Of a stretch of DNA of 64,000 nt, positions 8,852 to 17,328 are shown in pieces. The stretch is from Mycolicibacterium porcinum (GTDB lineage Bacteria; Actinomycetota; Actinomycetes; Mycobacteriales; Mycobacteriaceae), in NCBI GenBank assembly GCA_002086835.1, contig MVIG01000018.1, forward strand, positions 32,185-96,184. The letters are read 5' to 3'. Within the stretch, counting starts at the first letter, position 1; each line of letters begins with the position of its first letter. The notes under the pieces were generated by a model. It was not told where the DNA came from. It saw nothing but the letters and a program-made list of their open reading frames with translations, and searched no databases. The position numbers were made by a program, and so were the translations under genes.

Positions 8852-10381
8852 TCACCGGTACTGCGGCGCACCGCGCAGCCGGGGAAACTTTTCCGCCACT
8901 GCGGCTGCCAGTTCCAGATACGCCTGGAGGGTGGCCGGGTCCAGCAGGTCGAAGTCGACGTCGGCGCCCTCGGCCAGATGCGGATCGAACGGGATCATGT
9001 GCACCGAGCGGCACCTGGCTTGGAAATGCTCGTAGACCTTGTCCAGCTTGAGCTTCGCCGATCCTGGTCGTGAGGCACTGAGCACCACGTGTGCCTCGCG
9101 GACCAGCGCGGAGTGACCGTGCTGCATGAGCCAGTCCAGCGTCGCCGATGCGCTGCGCGCCGCGTCGATGGCCGGCGAGCTGACCAGCACGATCGCGTGC
9201 GCCAGGTCGAGCACGCCTGCCATCGCGGAATGCATGATGCCGGTACCGCAGTCGGTGAGGATGATGTTGTAGTAGCGACGCAGGATGCTGACGGTGCGGC
9301 GGTAGTCCGATTCGCCGAACACCTCCGACACCGCGGGTTCCTGCTCGCTGGCCAGGACCTCCAGCCGGCTGCCCGCCATGCGGGTGTGGCTGCGGACGTC
9401 GGCATAACGCTGGATGTCGGGATCCGACAACAGATCTCGCACCGTCGATTGGCTCGACGCGTCCCGCACCCGCTCGGCCAACGTGCCGCGGTCCGGATTG
9501 GCGTCCACCGCGATCACCCGGTCGTTGCGCATCATGGCCAGCGCCGAGCCCAACCCCAACGTGGTGGTGGTCTTGCCGACCCCACCCTTGATCGACAGCA
9601 CCGCGATCCGGAAGTCGCCGGCGATCGGCTGACGGATCTGGGCCAGCAGGTCGTCCCGCTCACGCTCCTTGCGTGACTCACCGGGGTTGACGCGACCGGC
9701 GCTTGCCAGGTGCACGGCCCGGCGCCATCCCGAGTGGGGGGCGTTGCGGGCCCGGTTGATGATCCCTGCGTCATCCAGCGAGGGCGGCACCGGCGAATAC
9801 TGCGGCGGCTGAGTCACGCCCGGGGGCGGGGGCATCAGCGGTGGCACGAAGCCCGGCGGCGGAAACGGCAGCGGGGGCAGCGGTGGCGGCGGAGGAGGCG
9901 GCAACGGCGCAGGCGCCTGCGGCGCTGCCTCCGGCGGCAGGGCATGCCTGGGTGGCAGCGGCGGAATCGGGATCAGGCCATTCGGCGGCTCGGGGCGTTC
10001 AGCGGCCGGCGCCTCGGGCTGGGCCGCAGGTTCCGGCTCATCGAGCTCGAATCGCTCGGCGAACTCCCTGGACCCGATCGAGCTGTGCATCTGCCACGGT
10101 GGCGGCGCGAGCCGGCGGACCGGCGCAGCCGCAGGGGCCGGTTCGACCTGGGATTGTTCGGGCTGGGACTGTTCAGCCCGAGGTGGAGGTGGCGGAGACA
10201 CCACGAATGCATCGGTGGTGTCATCTGCCGGCGATGAGGCGGTGTGGTTCTGCCTGGCTGTGCGTTGCGCCGCAATCTGTTCCAGCAGCGCGGCCGCCCT
10301 GGCCTCCACCTCGTCCAATTCCCCAGGAGCCAAGTCGTCGAGCGATGTGGGCTCGACGTTCGGCCGATTCTCGTCCGGCAT
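8852..10381 (-). CDS. EspI-like ESX-associated MinD/ParA-type ATPase
   Basis: This 509-residue protein has two parts. Residues 1-190 are Pro, Ala and Gln-rich and likely disordered, with long proline runs. The C-terminal part is a SIMIBI/MinD ATPase domain with a deviant Walker A, KGGVGKTTTT, near residue 266, and a switch region (ILTDCGTG) near residue 375. The same arrangement is seen in EspI of ESX-1 and in the Rv3888c type of ESX-2. In ESX-1, EspI has been linked to regulating secretion in response to ATP. The start lies 12 bases after the mycP stop, so it is probably the last gene of the eccC-eccD-mycP-espI operon. Its exact function here is unproven. Confidence 0.85.
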   Translation of the reverse strand: MPDENRPNVEPTSLDDLAPGELDEVEARAAALLEQIAAQRTARQNHTASSPADDTTDAFVVSPPPPPRAEQSQPEQSQVEPAPAAAPVRRLAPPPWQMHSSIGSREFAERFELDEPEPAAQPEAPAAERPEPPNGLIPIPPLPPRHALPPEAAPQAPAPLPPPPPPPLPPLPFPPPGFVPPLMPPPPGVTQPPQYSPVPPSLDDAGIINRARNAPHSGWRRAVHLASAGRVNPGESRKERERDDLLAQIRQPIAGDFRIAVLSIKGGVGKTTTTLGLGSALAMMRNDRVIAVDANPDRGTLAERVRDASSQSTVRDLLSDPDIQRYADVRSHTRMAGSRLEVLASEQEPAVSEVFGESDYRRTVSILRRYYNIILTDCGTGIMHSAMAGVLDLAHAIVLVSSPAIDAARSASATLDWLMQHGHSALVREAHVVLSASRPGSAKLKLDKVYEHFQARCRSVHMIPFDPHLAEGADVDFDLLDPATLQAYLELAAAVAEKFPRLRGAPQYR

Positions 10382-10393
10382 CTTCCCCCTAAC

Positions 10394-11776
10394 TCACCTG
10401 GTCCGCCGCCGGGCAGCAGCCACCGCCACCGCCGCCACCATCAACGCAAGACACGCCGCGGTGACGGTGAAGACGATCCTGCGCGCCCGCACATTACCCG
10501 CATCAGGTTGCGGCGGCCCGCTGATCGGTGAAGCGGCGGTGACGTCGCGCTCGGCGGTCCCGGGTGTGAGCTGGTAAGTCAGCGCTGCGACGGGGTCCAC
10601 GACTCCATAACCCGTGGCCTGGTTGGGTCCATTCCCCGGGGTGCGGGCGGTGCGTTGGACCAGATCCTTGACCTCACCAGCGGTCAGCGCGGGGTAGCGA
10701 GAGCGGATCAACGCCACCACACCCGAGACGAACGGTGCCGCGAAGCTGGTGCCGTTCAACGGGGCCAGGCCCTGCTGGCCGAGTTGTGCGTTGCTCAGGC
10801 CGGGTCCGCCGGCATCCAACGAGGTGACCCGCTCGCCGGGGGCGGCCACCGCCAACCACGGCCCATGCAGGCTGAAGTCGGCCGGGGTGGCCGAGGTGGT
10901 CACGGCTCCGACGGTCAGCACGTAGTCGGAGAACCAGGCCGGGCTGGCTATGGTGCTGACGCTGTTCCAGCCGGTGTGCAAGGGCTGGTTCGGATCGTCC
11001 ATGTTGTTCTGCGCACTGCACATGCTCTGGGAGTTGAAGTTGCCCGCGGCCGCCACCACCACGACGTTCCGTTCGTACGCGTAGCGCACCGCACGCCCGA
11101 GCTCCCGGTCGTCCATACCTGCGGCCACCGGGGCGCACGCCACCTCGGAAAGGTTGATCACCGTGGCGCCGAGGTCGACCGCCCGGGCGATCGCCAGTGC
11201 CAGCGTGCGCGTGTTGCCGTAGCCGACCGATGTCGCGTTGGGGTCGTCGTTCTGGCCGCTGCTGGTGCCCGCGACGCTGTAGGCCCCGCTGTTCTGCCGG
11301 ATCGACAGGATCGTCGCCTCGGGCGCGACCCCGGCGAAGCTGTCGCCGTCGGCCGGCGCCGCACCGATGATGCCGGCGACCAGGGTGCCGTGTGCATCGC
11401 AATCGACCAGTCCGTCGGTGTTCGACACGTAGTCGCCGCCCGGCTCGAGCGCGGGCAGTCGCGGATGACGGTTGACGCCGGTGTCGATCACCGCCACCTT
11501 CTGCCCCGCGCCGCGCGAAAAGCGCCAGGCCTTGCGGTATTCGAGCATGGCCTCGGCGCTGGTCTGCTTGGTGAAGTCGGTACCGGGCAGCACGCCGGTG
11601 GGGACGCCGCAGATCGACTTCTGCTCGGTGGGTTGCGTCGGCGCGACGGGCCCGGTCGGCGGCGGACCGGGTTCGACGACGGGTGGGGTGACCGCACCGG
11701 CCGGGGGCGCGCCGAAGCCGGCCAGCACCACCGTGAGAACGACGGACACCACAGCCGTGCACCGCCGGGCGGTCAT
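10394..11776 (-). CDS. mycP: Mycosin, subtilisin-like ESX serine protease
   Basis: This 460-residue membrane-anchored protease is an essential component of mycobacterial ESX systems and acts on the outer side of the membrane. It has a Sec signal peptide (about 1-28), a Pro-rich propeptide-like stretch and a complete subtilase catalytic set: Asp98 in VAVIDTG, His129 in DAHGTLVAG, oxyanion Asn246 in AAAGNFN and Ser344 in NGTSFAAP. One C-terminal transmembrane helix (about 432-452) ends in an Arg-rich cytosolic tail. The ATG overlaps the stop of the upstream eccD gene as ATGA, which implies translational coupling. Which mycosin paralogue it matches best cannot be settled by eye, so no ESX number is given. 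Confidence 0.95.
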   Translation of the reverse strand: MTARRCTAVVSVVLTVVLAGFGAPPAGAVTPPVVEPGPPPTGPVAPTQPTEQKSICGVPTGVLPGTDFTKQTSAEAMLEYRKAWRFSRGAGQKVAVIDTGVNRHPRLPALEPGGDYVSNTDGLVDCDAHGTLVAGIIGAAPADGDSFAGVAPEATILSIRQNSGAYSVAGTSSGQNDDPNATSVGYGNTRTLALAIARAVDLGATVINLSEVACAPVAAGMDDRELGRAVRYAYERNVVVVAAAGNFNSQSMCSAQNNMDDPNQPLHTGWNSVSTIASPAWFSDYVLTVGAVTTSATPADFSLHGPWLAVAAPGERVTSLDAGGPGLSNAQLGQQGLAPLNGTSFAAPFVSGVVALIRSRYPALTAGEVKDLVQRTARTPGNGPNQATGYGVVDPVAALTYQLTPGTAERDVTAASPISGPPQPDAGNVRARRIVFTVTAACLALMVAAVAVAAARRRTR

Positions 11777-13209
11777 CAGCCGCCCAGCCGTTCGTACAGT
11801 CCGAGGGGCCACAGGGCCAGCGGTATCACCGCCGCCACGGCCAGATACTCCAGGTAGCCGGCAGCCGACCGGATCCGGCGAAGGTACGGGGCCGCGACTC
11901 CGCCGACGGCCAGCGCCGCGAGCACGACGACCCCGGTGAGCTGCAGCGGCCACGCCCCGGTCTGGGCCTGCACGCACACGGCCAGCACGAGCGCACCCGC
12001 TGGTACTGCAAGCCCGGCACGTTCCGGCCAGGTCGCCGCCCGGCGGCTGTTCAGGGCCAGCACCGCACCACAGCCGACGGCGAAAGCGAAGGCCGCCCAG
12101 CCTGTGTCGAGCCGCATCACCACGGCGGCGCCGACCAGCGCGGTCGTCGCCGCACCGGCCAGCAGTCCCGAGCGCGTCAGCACCGCGGCGTGCACCCGGT
12201 CCCACACCTGCTCCGCGCTCGGCATCGGGGTCCCGGGTTCTACCGTGGCGACCGACGCGGTGAAGGGATCGTCCCCGCGGGACGCGACCACGGACGCCAC
12301 GGGGTACTGGTCCAGCTTCGCCGTCAGCACCGGCACTGCCAGGCACGCGAACACCGCGACCACGGCGGTCACGGTGGCCACCGCAAGGGCCGGTGCGCCC
12401 AGTGTCCGGGCCCCGAACGCAGCGGTGCCGAAACCCAGCAGCACCGCGGCGGCGACATAGGTCCAATGGCCCGCGGCGATCACCCGGTGACAGATCACCG
12501 TGAGCCCCAACAATATTGCGCACGCAGCGGCGAAACCGACGGCACCGTGCGGGGCCGCAGGCACCCAGCCCGCCGCGGTGCCGACGGCGATCACCGGCGG
12601 ACCCGCCGCCGCGGCGATGTCGGAGCGGCCCAGTACCCGGCGGACCAGCGCCGCACCGGCGACCAGGGTCACCAGCATCAGCGCCGCTGCCACCAGGACC
12701 ACCGCCCGGTGCGCCGACAACGCCGGCGCCAGCAGCAGGACCACCCACACCGCCGCGCACAGCCACAAGCCGGCGAAGGCCATCATCCGTGCCGCGGTGG
12801 CACTCCAGGCCGCATACGACGCCCGGTTCAGCCGGGCCGCCGCATCCACCACGTCGTCGTACAACGCGGGCGGCGTGAGCGCCTGGCGAGCCGAAAGGCG
12901 CAGCAGCTCGCCGTTTTTCACCCCGGCCTCACGTAGCGTCCGGTCGGGCGGCAACACACCGGCCCCGGCCCGCTCTTCGCGACTGAGCTCCCAGAAGGTC
13001 CGCCGTTCGTCGCGGTCGGCCAGGTCGTCACTGCGTTCGTCGTCGCGGGACTTGATCAGCCGGGCCAGCTCGGGCAGGAATGCCGCGACCGGGACGTCGG
13101 CAGGCAGCGCGACATCCAGCTGGGTGCGGCCGCCAACCACCGACACGCGGATCGCCTCGGGTGCCGCCGACACCACGTGTACCGGGCGAAGCTCCTCGAC
13201 CCCGGTCAC
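11776..13209 (-). CDS. eccD: EccD-type ESX membrane channel protein (copy A, in the eccC operon)
   Basis: This 477-residue protein has a ubiquitin-like cytosolic domain at about 15-100 (IRVSVVGGRTQLDVALPADV) and then roughly 11 hydrophobic segments ending in ALWPLGLYERLGG. This is the EccD architecture. In solved ESX-3 and ESX-5 complexes each protomer holds two EccD copies, which dimerise and form the membrane vestibule. It overlaps eccC upstream and mycP downstream by 4 bases each (ATGA), so the three are tightly coupled. A second, clearly different EccD is encoded on the opposite strand at 17329-18795. A charged Arg/Asp/Glu insert (about residues 54-72) sits inside the ubiquitin-like domain. 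Confidence 0.9.
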   Translation of the reverse strand: MTGVEELRPVHVVSAAPEAIRVSVVGGRTQLDVALPADVPVAAFLPELARLIKSRDDERSDDLADRDERRTFWELSREERAGAGVLPPDRTLREAGVKNGELLRLSARQALTPPALYDDVVDAAARLNRASYAAWSATAARMMAFAGLWLCAAVWVVLLLAPALSAHRAVVLVAAALMLVTLVAGAALVRRVLGRSDIAAAAGPPVIAVGTAAGWVPAAPHGAVGFAAACAILLGLTVICHRVIAAGHWTYVAAAVLLGFGTAAFGARTLGAPALAVATVTAVVAVFACLAVPVLTAKLDQYPVASVVASRGDDPFTASVATVEPGTPMPSAEQVWDRVHAAVLTRSGLLAGAATTALVGAAVVMRLDTGWAAFAFAVGCGAVLALNSRRAATWPERAGLAVPAGALVLAVCVQAQTGAWPLQLTGVVVLAALAVGGVAAPYLRRIRSAAGYLEYLAVAAVIPLALWPLGLYERLGG

Positions 13210-16200
13210 AGGTCGGGCATCCTCGACAGTTGAACCACACCACTGCGGGTGGTCCGCGAGACCAGCATGCCGCGGCCGGGAGGCATCGCGCTGGCCTTGT
13301 ATCCGCCGAACAGCCCGCCCTCGTCTCTGCTTCCGCTCATCACCAACCCGTTGCAGGACAGGTCTTTCAGACGTCCGACGATCGGATCCATCATCGCCCG
13401 TCCGGCTCCGCCGCTGCGCCGGGTGATGATGACGCGCAGTCCGATGTCACGGGCCTGCGGCAGATACTCGACCAGCGGGCCCAGCGGATGGCTCAGCGAA
13501 CCACCGGGGATCAGGTCGTAGTCGTCGATCATCACGAAGAGGTCCGGCCCCGACCACCACGACCGTTCCTTGAGCTGCTGTTGAGTGATGTCGTTGGGTG
13601 GCAGCCGATCTTTGAGCGCGCCGGCCAGTGCGGTCATCAGATCCGTGCACGACTGTGGGGCCGTGGCGTAGCCGCCCAGGTATTCGTCGGGCACGACGCC
13701 CAGCATCGAGCGCCGGAAGTCGACCAGGATGATCTTGGCTTCCACCGGGGTGGCGTTCTCCATCACGCCTGCGGCGATGTTGCGCAGCAGACCGGTCTTT
13801 CCGCATTCGGTGTCTGCGAAGGCCACCAGATGCGGCTGCGAATCGAAATCCAGGATGACGGGGGCGAGCTCTTCCTCGTTGATGCCGATGGCGATTCGGG
13901 CCTTGCTGAGCTGGCCGGCATCGCGCGCGACCCGGACAACATCGTCGCGGTTCACGTCGTGCGGCAGCATCCGCACCTTCGGCGCCTCGCGGTCCTGGTA
14001 ATGGGCGCGCACCGCCTCGACGGCCGCTGCCACCCCGGCGGGGAGATCCTCCACCCCGGAACTGGAATCCAGCCGCGGCAACCCGATCAGGATGTGCAGA
14101 CGCTCTGAGTTGATACCGCGACCGGGCCGGCCGATCGGGACCAGTTCGGCCGACCGGCGTGCCACCTCGCTGTCGATCGGGTCACCGAGGCGCAGCTCGA
14201 TACGGGTGCCGAGCATGTCCTTGACCGCAGGCCGGATCTCCATCCACCGCGATGCGGTGATCGCTACGTGCACGCCATAGGACAGGCCCTGGATGGCCAG
14301 CGATTGGATCACCGGGTCGAGCTGCTCGAAGTCGCTCTTGATCGATGCCCAGCCATCGACGACCAGCACCACGTCGCCGAAGTTGTCCTGGCTCAACGGA
14401 TCCTGCGCGGCCTCCGCCGGAGGTAGCGCGGCCAGACGGGCCTTGCGCTGGCGGAAGTCGCGCATCGATTCGATGCCGAGTTCGCGGAACAGCTGCTCGC
14501 GGCTGCGCAGCACCCCGGCCACCTCGGCCACGGTGCGCCGGATGGCGTCGGCGTCCATCCGGCCTGCCACCCCGCCGACGTGCGGCAACTTCGCGAGGCT
14601 GGTCAGCGTGCCACCACCGAAGTCCAGACAGTAGAACTGCAGCTGCTCGGGAGTATGGGTGGCGGCCGCGGACATGATCAGCGTGCGCAGCGTGGTCGAC
14701 TTGCCCGACTGCGGACCACCCACCACCGCGACGTTGCCCTGGGCACCGGACAGGTCGACCATGAGTACGTCGCGGCGCTGGTCGTAGGGCCGGTCCACCA
14801 CGCCCATCGGCATCCACAACCGGCCGTTCAGGTTCTGCGGGGACGACCAATCCGATTCGGGCAGCAGCTCGTTCACGGCGGGGCTGTCATCGAGCGGCGG
14901 CAGCCACACCTCGTGGGCGGGCCTGCCGTGGCCGCGGAGCCGGCTGACCACCATGTCGAGCAGCGTCGTCTTGGTCGGCCCTGAGCTGGCCCGCTCCGGC
15001 TCGGTCTCCGGCACGTCGTGCGGCAGCGGCACGCGCTCTGGCACCGGATCCTTCTTGACCGGCGTGGCGGTGAACAGCTTCGGGGCCAGTGCCCCCAATT
15101 GGGTCACCCGCCCGGTGCGCGCCGAGATCCGGGGTTTGACGTAGTCGCCCGAGACATAGCAGGCATTGAACCGGATCGGCTCGGAGGCATCGCATTTCAG
15201 GAACGCCGACCCGGGGACGCTGGGCAGGTGATAGGCGTCGGGCACGCCGAGCACGCTGCGCGACTCGCCCGCGGAGAACGTCTTGAGACCGATCCGGTAG
15301 GACAGGTGCGAGTCCAGGCCGCGCAGCTTGCCTTCCTCCAGGCGCTGCGAGGCCAGCAGCAGGTGCATGTGCAGCGAGCGGCCCAGCCGGCCGATCATCA
15401 CGAATAGCTCGGCGAAATCCGGTTTCTGGGACAGCAATTCGGAGAACTCGTCGACCACGACGAACAGGGCGGGCAGCGGTTCGAGGTCGGCCCCCGCCGC
15501 GCGGGCCCGCTCGTACTCGGTGACGTTCGGGAAGTTACCGGCGGCCCGCAGCAGCTCCTGACGGCGGTTCATCTCACCGGACAGCGCGTCACGCATGCGG
15601 TCCACCATGGTGAGCTCGTCTTCGAGGTTGGTGATGATGGCCGCGATGTGGGCGATGCCGTCCAGACCGAGGAACGTGGCGCCGCCTTTGAAGTCGACGA
15701 GCACCAGGTTGAGCTGTTCGGGTGAGTGCGACGTGATCATCGACAGCACCAGGGTGCGCAGGAATTCCGACTTGCCCGAGCCGGTGGCGCCGATACACAG
15801 CCCGTGCGGGCCCATGCCGCCCTCGGCCGCCTCCTTGATGTCGAGTTCGAGGGGCTGACCGTTCGGGGTGATGCCGATCGGCACCCGCAGCCGCTCCCGC
15901 GGCGAGCGCTGCCGCCACACCTGTTCAGGCACGATACCTGCCGCGTCGGGAATCTTCAGCAGTGCCATCAGGCCGGGATCGACTGCCCGCGAATCGGCTT
16001 CCAGGCTGACGATGTGCGCGGCGTTCGCCGGACGGTAGCGGCCGATCCGCCGGGCCGTGGTCTCGGCCTCGGGAATGGTGATCGTGTCCGGGGTCGCGAA
16101 CCGCTCGACACCCACCGCGGTGCGGGCGGCGACGTCGTCACCGTCGAGGACCAGTTGCAGGCTGCGACGGGCCGAGGCGCCGGCACGCAGGCCGTTGAGG

Positions 16201-17243
16201 TCCAGCAGCGTCACGCTGTCCAGCCCGGCGTCGGTGATCAGCTGCTCGTCGCCGGTGACGAATCCGTCATCGAGCACGACCACGAGTTGTTTCAGACCCT
16301 GTGTGGGCTGCGCGTTGCGGGTGAACCGGCCGCGTTCGGCCAGCTCGGCGGACATCGCGGTCTCCATCAGCTCGAGCGTGGGGAACAGCAACCGCATCGA
16401 ACCAAGGCCGTCACGGGTCGACGAATGCTGCGCGTGCGGCAGCCATTTGACCCAGCTCCAGTTCTCCCCGTCCGGGTTGGCGGTGACGATCGCCACCTGC
16501 ACGTGGTCAGGGCCGTGAAAAGTGCACAGCTCCAACACCATCGACCGCACCAGCTGCTGGGCGAGCTTGCGCTCCCCCTCGAAGGTGATGGTGGGAAACG
16601 CCCGCAAGGACACCGCGGTCGGCAGCGCGTGCACCACGGAATGGGTCTTGACGAACCGGCGCAGCGCCACCGTCGACACCGGTTCCAGGTCCTCGGGTGG
16701 GCCGGTCTCGGGCGCCATCAACCGCGTCGCCAGCCGGTGGGTCCCGATCCCGACCCTGATGTGGCAGTAGTCCGCATCGCTGGGCCGCCGCTCCCACATC
16801 CGCCTGGTGCCCACCACATCGCTCAGCGCCCGCGGATCGGGATGGCTCCATTCCAGCGCCGTGCGTTGTTCGGCACCGGTGGTGTCGGCTTCCTCGCGAA
16901 GATTGGCCAGATAGCTGAAGTAGTCCTTGCGTTCCTCGTTGAGCTCGGCGGCGGCTTTGCCGTTCCGGTTTCCGCCGCCCATGAACATGCCGACCATCGA
17001 CATGATCATCATCATCGGAAACAGCAGGAACATCGGGCTTCTGGCCATGTCCCGGCCACCGACCGTGACCATCAGCGCGATCATGCCGATCACCGCGACC
17101 AGCATCACGAACGGCATGAGCCGCATCATCAGGTTGCCCGGGATCGCCCGCGGCACCTCGGGCGGTGGGGCCAGGTTGACCTCGCCTCCAGGCATCCGCG
17201 GCGGCGCCACCCGTAGGCGGCGGACGAACCCCTGCGTACTCAA
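13206..17243 (-). CDS. eccC: EccC, FtsK/SpoIIIE-type ATPase motor of the ESX system
   Basis: This is the single-chain EccC motor, 1,345 residues. It has two transmembrane helices near 35-85 and three FtsK/SpoIIIE ATPase domains with Walker A motifs GATGSGKSE (about 485), GGPQSGKST (about 844) and DTECGKT (about 1146). The Walker B strand LVLVDFKGG is in ATPase 1. EccC recognises substrates through its last ATPase domain and powers export. The start is placed at TTG 17243 (protein STQGFVRRLR), directly preceded by a GGGAGGG ribosome-binding site. The same frame stays open far upstream, but that stretch is antisense to eccD copy B. It is the first gene of the eccC-eccD-mycP-espI unit and diverges from eccD copy B. 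Confidence 0.93.
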   Translation of the reverse strand: MSTQGFVRRLRVAPPRMPGGEVNLAPPPEVPRAIPGNLMMRLMPFVMLVAVIGMIALMVTVGGRDMARSPMFLLFPMMMIMSMVGMFMGGGNRNGKAAAELNEERKDYFSYLANLREEADTTGAEQRTALEWSHPDPRALSDVVGTRRMWERRPSDADYCHIRVGIGTHRLATRLMAPETGPPEDLEPVSTVALRRFVKTHSVVHALPTAVSLRAFPTITFEGERKLAQQLVRSMVLELCTFHGPDHVQVAIVTANPDGENWSWVKWLPHAQHSSTRDGLGSMRLLFPTLELMETAMSAELAERGRFTRNAQPTQGLKQLVVVLDDGFVTGDEQLITDAGLDSVTLLDLNGLRAGASARRSLQLVLDGDDVAARTAVGVERFATPDTITIPEAETTARRIGRYRPANAAHIVSLEADSRAVDPGLMALLKIPDAAGIVPEQVWRQRSPRERLRVPIGITPNGQPLELDIKEAAEGGMGPHGLCIGATGSGKSEFLRTLVLSMITSHSPEQLNLVLVDFKGGATFLGLDGIAHIAAIITNLEDELTMVDRMRDALSGEMNRRQELLRAAGNFPNVTEYERARAAGADLEPLPALFVVVDEFSELLSQKPDFAELFVMIGRLGRSLHMHLLLASQRLEEGKLRGLDSHLSYRIGLKTFSAGESRSVLGVPDAYHLPSVPGSAFLKCDASEPIRFNACYVSGDYVKPRISARTGRVTQLGALAPKLFTATPVKKDPVPERVPLPHDVPETEPERASSGPTKTTLLDMVVSRLRGHGRPAHEVWLPPLDDSPAVNELLPESDWSSPQNLNGRLWMPMGVVDRPYDQRRDVLMVDLSGAQGNVAVVGGPQSGKSTTLRTLIMSAAATHTPEQLQFYCLDFGGGTLTSLAKLPHVGGVAGRMDADAIRRTVAEVAGVLRSREQLFRELGIESMRDFRQRKARLAALPPAEAAQDPLSQDNFGDVVLVVDGWASIKSDFEQLDPVIQSLAIQGLSYGVHVAITASRWMEIRPAVKDMLGTRIELRLGDPIDSEVARRSAELVPIGRPGRGINSERLHILIGLPRLDSSSGVEDLPAGVAAAVEAVRAHYQDREAPKVRMLPHDVNRDDVVRVARDAGQLSKARIAIGINEEELAPVILDFDSQPHLVAFADTECGKTGLLRNIAAGVMENATPVEAKIILVDFRRSMLGVVPDEYLGGYATAPQSCTDLMTALAGALKDRLPPNDITQQQLKERSWWSGPDLFVMIDDYDLIPGGSLSHPLGPLVEYLPQARDIGLRVIITRRSGGAGRAMMDPIVGRLKDLSCNGLVMSGSRDEGGLFGGYKASAMPPGRGMLVSRTTRSGVVQLSRMPDL

Positions 17244-17328
17244 CCTTCCCTCCCCGGAAGCTGCTGGAGCCGGATGCTGGGTATTGTTCGTGTCGAGCAA
17301 TCCCATTGCGCAGGAGGCCGACTGGATT
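17244..17328. promoter_or_regulatory. Divergent intergenic region between eccC and eccD copy B
   Basis: These 85 bases separate two divergent ESX genes and must carry the promoter of the minus-strand core operon and probably that of eccD copy B. An AGGAGG ribosome-binding site at 17312-17317 serves the plus-strand gene. No -10/-35 pair could be assigned confidently. Confidence 0.4.

Noticed and set aside
9710-10392. Plus-strand frames opposite the EspI-like gene
   Set aside because: They come from reading the proline-codon runs of the EspI-like N-terminus in antisense and give Arg/Gln/Trp-rich protein.
15726-17216. Long plus-strand frame inside eccC
   Set aside because: It is His/Arg/Gln-rich, has no domain and mirrors strong codon bias of eccC on the other strand.
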